DNA of 15,335 bases, from NCBI GenBank assembly GCA_016186375.1, contig JACPLS010000014.1, forward strand, positions 1 through 15,335, written 5' to 3'. Shown here in pieces: positions 11,301 through 15,335 of the stretch; the first letter of the stretch is position 1, and each line of letters begins with the position of its first letter. Source of the DNA: Candidatus Pacearchaeota archaeon. GTDB taxonomy: Archaea > Nanobdellota > Nanobdellia > Pacearchaeales > GW2011-AR1. The notes below the pieces were generated by a model that saw only the letters and a program-made list of their open reading frames with translations, did no database searches and was not told where the DNA came from. Position numbers and translations under genes: made by a program.

Positions 11301-14237
11301 TGGAAATGTGATTGAAGTTTCTGGAACTTCATTATTCTTTATCTCGGCTTTTGCGCTTGTCTGGGATCCTAATTCATATGTCGCTCCATCTTGTAGTTCT
11401 AAAATAACATCTTCAGTTTCTTCTGAAACTGAATCAGATATAGGAATTATTTTAACTATAACAGAAGAAACTCCTGCAGGAATTGTAATGAAGTTTTCAA
11501 TTGAATCATAATCAAAACTATTAACAGCACTACCTTTTATTGAAAGTCCTATAGTTATCTCACTTGATAAGCTGCCAGACCTTGTTATTGTAAAACTTCC
11601 TGGATCTTTTCCTTTTTCATCGGCGCTAGCATCTATTACGCTAATACTTATTACTGGCTGGCATGTTGGAGTCCATAAATAATCAACACCCTGATCGCAT
11701 TTTATAAAATAGGATTCATAATTTTGAAGTTTAAAGTCTTTATATTCCATATCAGTTGAGCCAGAATTTTCTCCGAAATAATATTTTGGTCCAGAAGTAA
11801 CTTCTTTATTATTATAAATAATAGAGCATTTTTTTCCATCTTTATTTATTTCGTCTAAAAGACGAGAAGCAGTATATTTCTCTCCACAATATGGGACACC
11901 GACAAGATTATACCCGCTTAATAGTTTCAATGAAACAGGAGATGTAAATTGTGAACCCGGAAGTGTTAATTCATAAGGAGATAATAAACCATTAATATAA
12001 AGTTGAAAACCTTCTCCTGATTTAAAAATATAATTAGGTTCATCACAACCTAAATCATCGCATCCATTTAAGTTATATCCTCCTCCGCTCTTCCAGGTAT
12101 TAATAACAAGTCCTGAACCTGAAGGTATATTTGTAAATATTTCTGAAATCTTCTTTTGTCCTGTATTTATGGGGAATGTTAATCCATATGTTGCTCCGTT
12201 TGCTGTAAATTTAAATTTATTAGGAGGAACAAAAAGATCCTCTTCTATACAGGCTCCTAAAGAGCAACCGTTTTTGCATGTCTGCTCATTTTGCCAAACA
12301 GAATTTGAACATTGCTTTCTTTTGATTGTATCAATGCAAGCAAACCATCCTGAAGAAGTTTCATACCCATACTGATCATAAACGCAATTATTGCTTGTTG
12401 CGTGGCATCTCTTAACGCCAAAAATATCCGTATCGCAGTTACCAGATGCACAATTACTGTCTTGTGAGCATGTTGAACCTATATTTGTTCCGCAAAAAGC
12501 ATTTCCTCCTGAAATAGGAGACGAGCAAGTATTCTTAGCAGGGCATAATGATTCCTGCCATATCCCATTATTACAGGTTTGAATCTTACTCTTGTCATTT
12601 TCACAAATTTTATCTCCGTTAATTTTTTCTTTTATTAATAAATTATTTATTGAAAGAATACACTTTATAGAAATTTCATGACACTTTTTAATTCCTAGAT
12701 TATCTAGATTGCAATTACCAGATTTACATTGAATATCAAAATTACACTGGGCGCTATTAGGTAACTTATTATCGATAGAATCAGTTATTCTCATTAATGG
12801 ATCTCCCATTGGAATATTCCTATTTTTAGCAAAAGAACTTAAAAAGCTTTCAGCAAAGGTAAGACCAGAAGCATAACTTCTAAATAATGGAGCAACTAAA
12901 TCCATTGCTCCAACTAAATTAGGTTCATCAACACTGCCAACTGCTCCACCAAATGCTCGCGAATAATCTGTTCCTCCAAAAGTCTTAGAAGTAATTGCAT
13001 CTGCAATCTTTCCTTGATCATAATGAGGCATTCCTGTAGAATGTATTGGATCTCCTGTGAAAGTTGAAGCTGTATAACTTGCAACTCCTACTAATAAAGC
13101 TCTATTAGATACATCAGTTTTTATAGCTGGATTGCCGGAAATCCAAAGTCCTCCATAATAAGAATGGTATGAATCCGGACCCACGTAACCAACAATAGGA
13201 ACATTAAACGGTAAAGGAGTCACGTCGAATCTTGAATTTGTTCGCTCCAGATAAATGTTATTATCGGATATTCCTGTACTTGTAATATAGGATCTTATAT
13301 CTTCTAAATTATCTTCCCTTATAGTAAAACTGTCTTCATCCCTATCCAAAAGCCACTTGGAAGTTGAAAGATCAGGAGGAGGAGCCATTGCTTTGTTTAT
13401 CATAGCTTTTATATCATCTAATTTATAACCCGTTAAATATGAAACAGCAAAACGGGGTTTTAACAGTCTTTGATTATTTTCAAAATCTTGTGGATTAAAA
13501 TGATAAAGATTATTCTTATATCCTCCATTATCCAAATAAGTAGATTCTTTTTCTGCTAGTTCTAAAATTTCTTTAAGTGTAGGATATTTATCAAAATTTG
13601 TTTCGAATGCCAATAGCACTGCTCCAGAGATTGAAACCCATGCCCCTTGAGAATCTCTACCAAGAGAAGTTTCTCTTGCACGAATAGGAATACCTTTAGT
13701 TATAGCCAAGTGCGTAATTTTTAATTCTGGGTGATTATTAACATAAGTTAAAATTGGTTTATTTATATATTTTATAAAATCAACGCTATCGGCAGTTTCA
13801 TCAAAAGCTTCTGGGCCATATTCTTTTAATATAGAATCAGGAATATCCAATCCAAGCGCATTAGCTCCTGGTCTCTTTTGGAGATAATACTCACAGATGT
13901 CTTTTGAAATCTGGCTGTTTTTGTTAAAGACGCAGAGAACATTTTTATTAGTTGGAATTTCAGGTAAACAGTCTATTTTACACGATAAATGAGTTTCATC
14001 AGATTCACAAATTCCATTACCACAAGTTGAGGAAGAAGATAAAATTCCTATGACTTTTTGTAAAGCACTTTTTCCCTTGTTCTCTTTAGAAATAATCACT
14101 TTACCAGTAGAAGTTAGTTTATTTCCTAAATTACTGTTAATAATCAAAAAGTATCCTAGAACTAAAATTAAAAGAAATAGTGTTATTAATAAAATTAAAT
14201 ATAAATTACTGCTTTTATTTCCTCTTTTTATTTTCAT
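8376..14237 (-). CDS. Giant surface protein: TIGR03790-like, Cys-rich, Calx-beta and Ig-like domains
   Basis: About 1953 residues, probably anchored outside the cell. Approximate order: signal/anchor helix (11-34); CGNGICE...C..DC motif (72-90); a domain resembling TIGR03790 (98-485), with VLCVFNKNSQ, ITHLAITKGIPIR, AVSYLTGYKLDD, GSVDEPNL and GDPLMRI; two Cys-rich modules (498-665), each with a CxSGNC motif; a GYNLVGVP-containing region (670-860); a Calx-beta-like domain (862-970); six ~94-residue Ig-like repeats carrying a KVEFYNGA-type motif (971-1540); an Asn/Thr-rich stretch with many N-x-S/T sites; a poly-Gly linker (~1745-1757); a further beta domain; and a C-terminal membrane helix (~1903-1928) with a short basic tail. 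The ATG at 14237 is preferred; a TTG at 14264 would add nine residues. Function is unknown; adhesion or cell contact is an inference from the domains. Confidence 0.88.
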   Translation of the reverse strand: MKIKRGNKSSNLYLILLITLFLLILVLGYFLIINSNLGNKLTSTGKVIISKENKGKSALQKVIGILSSSSTCGNGICESDETHLSCKIDCLPEIPTNKNVLCVFNKNSQISKDICEYYLQKRPGANALGLDIPDSILKEYGPEAFDETADSVDFIKYINKPILTYVNNHPELKITHLAITKGIPIRARETSLGRDSQGAWVSISGAVLLAFETNFDKYPTLKEILELAEKESTYLDNGGYKNNLYHFNPQDFENNQRLLKPRFAVSYLTGYKLDDIKAMINKAMAPPPDLSTSKWLLDRDEDSFTIREDNLEDIRSYITSTGISDNNIYLERTNSRFDVTPLPFNVPIVGYVGPDSYHSYYGGLWISGNPAIKTDVSNRALLVGVASYTASTFTGDPIHSTGMPHYDQGKIADAITSKTFGGTDYSRAFGGAVGSVDEPNLVGAMDLVAPLFRSYASGLTFAESFLSSFAKNRNIPMGDPLMRITDSIDNKLPNSAQCNFDIQCKSGNCNLDNLGIKKCHEISIKCILSINNLLIKEKINGDKICENDKSKIQTCNNGIWQESLCPAKNTCSSPISGGNAFCGTNIGSTCSQDSNCASGNCDTDIFGVKRCHATSNNCVYDQYGYETSSGWFACIDTIKRKQCSNSVWQNEQTCKNGCSLGACIEEDLFVPPNKFKFTANGATYGLTFPINTGQKKISEIFTNIPSGSGLVINTWKSGGGYNLNGCDDLGCDEPNYIFKSGEGFQLYINGLLSPYELTLPGSQFTSPVSLKLLSGYNLVGVPYCGEKYTASRLLDEINKDGKKCSIIYNNKEVTSGPKYYFGENSGSTDMEYKDFKLQNYESYFIKCDQGVDYLWTPTCQPVISISVIDASADEKGKDPGSFTITRSGSLSSEITIGLSIKGSAVNSFDYDSIENFITIPAGVSSVIVKIIPISDSVSEETEDVILELQDGATYELGSQTSAKAEIKNNEVPETSITFPTDGSVFKAPTTFTISATASDSDGNIKKVEFYNGAIKLGEDTSSHYSFTISNAGIGKYQLITKAYDNWDAINNSLPINIIVTDAPIVSITSHKDGDVINSALPTNINLLAIATDSDSQIQKVEFYNGATLIGTDSDGSNGWEVLWLNVAAGTYSVFAKAYDAYGINAISSIIKVIVNSQPSVSISSPITGAILTAPASFTLKAKASDTDGSITKVEFYNGATLIGTDSVGLNGEFDIGVTNLDSGTYSFTAKAFDNNNGLSISITVKKPNVAPTVSISSPATGATFTDPATVSITATASDSDGSIKRVEFYNGATKISEDTSAPFTASLTALTAGTYSLTAKAVDNEDASTTSTAVSITVKKPNVAPTVSISSPATGATFTKTDTIPIIVTGTDSDGSINKIEIFIGNSKLGEALLKAGTNNQYIYNWPNVAAGTYSLTAKATDNDGVSTTSGSINLVVNNPPTISITSPTNGASFDAPASVSINVDVSDSDGQITKVEFYNGAIKLGEDSNSPYEFSWENVLEGTYLITTKALDNKAANTISENVAIIVKKPEQQLLSCSGDEPSASDGIIKGIKQYLSGTTQITSWTYSPIADLITPCLWRCKPENNYIKDENSCKFKEVFSINDLKSNQINKDIFVNNILNNKTLFVVNNVTINQIDLKNISLITNNLTESKAYLIVSNLTIPENKTKTLYIKKLDANSNGVCIADIYSVSNKDQILSNCQKILCPGTLEGIYNCSIEGENYIVSGLKHSGVIEDVINTQQPPGGSPGGGGGGGGGGGTGEQTFVVSFDQLKQGSTKELAINDKIKFDAFGNHVNYLTTLLEVKENSAVVRFSKSDGTEILRTEIFLSEQKKINLNKDNYNDIIIRIENVSISNNKTNLKILYLKEEIIIPREEEHERGVQNESEIENPPISGITKEKGNKISVIFIWAGVIIALLGVALAIYKIIVLKKKQGFSSSELKRVKEISERSALR
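10162..10226 (-). repeat. 65-nt exact direct repeat, copy 1, in Ig-like repeats
   Basis: Identical over 65 nt to 10444-10508. The start-to-start distance is 282 bp (94 codons), exactly one Ig-like unit. It encodes the junction between adjacent repeats, including VAPTVSISSPATGATFT. Identity at the DNA level, including third codon positions, points to recent duplication or gene conversion. Confidence 0.85.
10444..10508 (-). repeat. 65-nt exact direct repeat, copy 2, in Ig-like repeats
   Basis: The second copy of the repeat at 10162-10226. The other Ig-like units share only the protein pattern, not the exact DNA. Confidence 0.85.
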
Positions 14238-14352
14238 TATTTGAATACTTGAATTAAACCCCAATAATGAAGAGAAATGTAAGATATTTAATTCTTTCTT
14301 AAGATAAAAAATTAAGTGGTTTTATCTTTCGCTGTAATAAGATCTAAAAACA

Positions 14353-14360
14353 TTTAAAAA
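14353..14360 (+). promoter_or_regulatory. TATA box for tRNA-Phe
   Basis: TTTAAAAA, centred about 28 nt upstream of the first base of the mature tRNA, which predicts a short 5' leader. It probably also drives the zinc-ribbon gene just downstream. Confidence 0.5.
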
Positions 14361-14384
14361 TCATCCTCATCTCAGAATTGAAGA

Positions 14385-14455
14385 GGTCTCGTAGCATAAT
14401 GGGAATGCACACGACTGAAGCTCGTGCTAACGGGGTTCGATTCCCCGCGAGGCCA
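14385..14455 (+). tRNA. tRNA-Phe, anticodon GAA
   Basis: A complete 71-nt cloverleaf. The acceptor stem GGTCTCG/CGAGGCC has one G-T wobble, with discriminator A at 14455. The D stem is GCAT/ATGC with GG in the loop. The anticodon stem CACGA/TCGTG encloses the loop CTGAAGC, giving anticodon GAA with U33 and G37 as expected for tRNA-Phe. The variable loop is CTAA, and the T stem CGGGG/CCCCG carries TTCGATT. No intron is present and the 3' CCA is not encoded. The next start codon follows after 9 nt. Confidence 0.95.
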
Positions 14456-14464
14456 TAATCAAAG

Positions 14465-14617
14465 ATGAAAAAATTAATCTGCCCAAATTGCAAGTCAGAT
14501 GATCTAGTTTCTCATGGCGCTTCTATTGAATTTATAGCTCATTCTTTCAAATGCAACAACTGCGGATACCAAGGGCAAGCAATAGAAATTGAAAGAAAAT
14601 CCAGGAAGAAAAAGTAA
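14465..14617 (+). CDS. Small zinc-ribbon protein (50 aa)
   Basis: A 50-residue ORF with an ATG at 14465 and TAA at 14615-14617. Two CxxC knuckles, CPNC (C6, C9) and CNNC (C30, C33), 20 residues apart, form a one-zinc ribbon. The end is strongly basic (ERKSRKKK). Such mini zinc ribbons commonly bind nucleic acid or belong to transcription or translation machinery; the specific role is unknown. The gene starts 9 nt after tRNA-Phe with no room for its own promoter, so it is probably transcribed with the tRNA, and tRNA 3' processing would create its mRNA 5' end. Its Cys spacing and clean frame make it credible despite its size. Confidence 0.8.
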   Translation: MKKLICPNCKSDDLVSHGASIEFIAHSFKCNNCGYQGQAIEIERKSRKKK

Positions 14618-14650
14618 AAATAAAAATCTAAAAATAAAAAAAATAAAAAT
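14616..14650 (-). terminator. Oligo-T terminator of the membrane-protein gene
   Basis: On the minus strand this stretch is a series of T5-T8 runs beginning just after the stop of the 113-residue membrane-protein gene. Repeated T-tracts without a hairpin are the usual archaeal termination signal. It abuts the 3' end of the convergent zinc-ribbon gene. Confidence 0.55.
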
Positions 14651-14656
14651 CCAGAG

Positions 14657-14998
14657 TTAATGTCTTGCTAGAGAAAAGACATTTTTTATAGCAACAATTA
14701 TAGTTGCTGGGACAAATATTATAAGTAGGGCTCTAAAAATATTATTTATCCATGCTACATCAACCAATGCACTTTGGCCAAACCCAGATGCAATTATTAA
14801 AACTGCTCCAGAAAGAAGAAACGGACTAGTTTCCTCATCAGCGACATTAAGTAATCCCACTATCAATCCAATAACAACTAATATTGATAAGTATGTAGGA
14901 TCACTGCCGCCAAAGCCAAATATTCCTAGCACTAATGCTAGAATTAGCCCTACTAAAAAAGCCCAACTACCTAGAAGGTTGCCAGTCTTTTTTGCCAT
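14657..14998 (-). CDS. Small multi-span membrane protein (113 aa)
   Basis: A 113-residue hydrophobic protein with about four membrane segments: WAFLVGLILALVLGIFGF (12-29), LSILVVIGLIVGLLNV (37-52), FLLSGAVLIIASGFG (60-74) and FRALLIIFVPATIIVAI (88-104). The loops are short and the ends Lys/Arg-containing. The compact four-helix layout resembles small conserved membrane proteins of DPANN genomes, but I cannot name a family. Unlike most neighbours, it has a clear Shine-Dalgarno site: AGGAGGT with 5 nt to the ATG (15004-15010). A TATTTAAATA box at 15037-15046 predicts a 17-nt leader. T-rich runs downstream form its terminator. Confidence 0.8.
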   Translation of the reverse strand: MAKKTGNLLGSWAFLVGLILALVLGIFGFGGSDPTYLSILVVIGLIVGLLNVADEETSPFLLSGAVLIIASGFGQSALVDVAWINNIFRALLIIFVPATIIVAIKNVFSLARH

Positions 14999-15003
14999 AA
15001 TTA

Positions 15004-15010
15004 ACCTCCT
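15004..15010 (-). promoter_or_regulatory. Strong Shine-Dalgarno site of the membrane-protein gene
   Basis: AGGAGGT on the minus strand, 5 nt before the ATG at 14998. It is the only textbook ribosome-binding site seen in the window; most other genes look leaderless. Confidence 0.75.
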
Positions 15011-15036
15011 TTTTCATAAAAATCAGAGGATTTTCC

Positions 15037-15046
15037 TATTTAAATA
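15037..15046. promoter_or_regulatory. Palindromic TATA box, possibly bidirectional
   Basis: TATTTAAATA reads the same on both strands. On the minus strand it lies about 42 nt before the membrane-protein ATG, giving a leader that includes the Shine-Dalgarno site. On the plus strand it could serve the small ORF that follows. Confidence 0.5.
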
Positions 15047-15050
15047 ACTT

Positions 15051-15215
15051 GTGATTCAATATGTATTTTGTAAAATAGATGATTTAGACATGTTAAATAC
15101 TCGTTTGCTGGAGACAGCACAAGAAGATAAAGAAGATTCTGCTAAGCTATTTGTAAGTTCAGAAAAAGAAAAATGGTCTGTTTTCTGGAAAACCCAGATT
15201 CCTAAGTTAAATTAG
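15051..15215 (+). CDS. Possible small protein (41-54 aa)
   Basis: An open frame with a GTG at 15051 (54 residues) or an ATG at 15090 (41 residues, MLNTRLLETAQEDKEDSAK...), ending at TAG 15213-15215. It is highly charged, with a Trp-containing end (KWSVFWKTQIPKLN). The frame is open back to a stop at 15045-15047. A palindromic TATA box lies upstream, and with normal spacing transcription would start near 15068, favouring the ATG at 15090. No ribosome-binding site is seen and no family is recognised. It could be a genuine small protein, a remnant of a larger gene, or chance. Confidence 0.35.
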   Translation: MIQYVFCKIDDLDMLNTRLLETAQEDKEDSAKLFVSSEKEKWSVFWKTQIPKLN

Positions 15216-15271
15216 ATATTATTTTTAATCATAAGTCATATTTCTAAAGAGGGCTTTGCGTGAGATAAGTC

Positions 15272-15335
15272 CTATTTACAAATTTTATCTAGAAGTTCCA
15301 ATTTATCCAATAAGTTTTTTGCCGATCCTATATAT
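15272..15335 (-). CDS. Possible 3' end of a gene entering from the right edge
   Basis: On the minus strand a frame is open from the window edge to TAG at 15272-15274, encoding about 20 residues that end LLDKLELLDKICK. The Leu/Lys/Asp helix-like composition fits a protein C-terminus, but so short a frame can arise by chance in AT-rich DNA. Confidence 0.25.
   Translation of the reverse strand, partial: YIGSAKNLLDKLELLDKICK

Noticed and set aside
9700..11330. Regularly spaced repeats suggestive of a CRISPR array
   Set aside because: The repeats recur every ~280 bp within one open frame and encode Ig-like domains; there are no short repeat-spacer units.
12257..12451. Minus-strand 64-residue ORF in another frame of the Cys-rich region
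   Set aside because: It overlaps a well-supported domain in the main frame and shows no motif or promoter of its own.
14385..14455. tRNA-Phe as an integration site for a mobile element
   Set aside because: No duplicated 3' tRNA segment, integrase or foreign-looking cargo lies next to it.

Overview
The window is AT-rich DNA from an archaeon. Three genes show this: an archaeal/eukaryotic-type ribosomal protein L15e, an archaeal-type DNA topoisomerase I with C-terminal zinc-binding motifs, and an archaeal XerA-like tyrosine recombinase. The promoters agree: several genes have an A/T-only TATA box centred about 25-26 nt before the start codon, which implies leaderless mRNAs. Short intergenic spaces, many tiny unrecognised proteins, a giant Cys-rich/Ig-like surface protein and small secreted proteins with GWN-type motifs suggest a DPANN-type lineage (Pacearchaeota/Woesearchaeota-like). 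That lineage call is an inference from gene style, not from phylogeny.

Left part (1-3000) looks like accessory DNA. It holds a PIN-domain ribonuclease toxin, a two-gene minus-strand unit for a small membrane protein and a secreted GWN-motif protein, a GC-richer non-coding patch with a 97-bp palindromic element (1401-1497), then hicA, a convergent hicB and a peptidase E-like gene. The hicA/hicB/pepE block is bounded by a pair of ~45-bp imperfect inverted repeats (1535-1580 and 2924-2968), and a third partial copy lies inside at 2116-2131. This resembles a mobile or cassette-like block.

Middle part (3000-6772) is a plus-strand unit: xerA, two small unrecognised genes and topA, nearly without gaps. 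Just upstream of xerA is a 28-bp site (3011-3038) with dif architecture: two 11-bp imperfect inverted arms around a 6-bp centre. A recombinase, its likely target and a topoisomerase therefore sit together in a chromosome topology/resolution cluster.

Right-centre (6769-8332) is a run of minus-strand genes, most with their own promoter: a DUF433 antitoxin-like protein, an unknown protein, L15e and another unknown protein. From 8376 to 14237 a single minus-strand gene encodes a ~1950-residue surface protein: N-terminal membrane segment, a domain resembling family TIGR03790, Cys-rich modules, a GWN-type region, a Calx-beta-like domain, six Ig-like repeats, a poly-Gly linker and a C-terminal membrane anchor.

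The far right holds a tRNA-Phe(GAA) followed 9 nt later by a 50-residue zinc-ribbon gene, a minus-strand membrane protein with a clear Shine-Dalgarno site, a possible divergent small ORF, and possibly the 3' end of another gene at the window edge.
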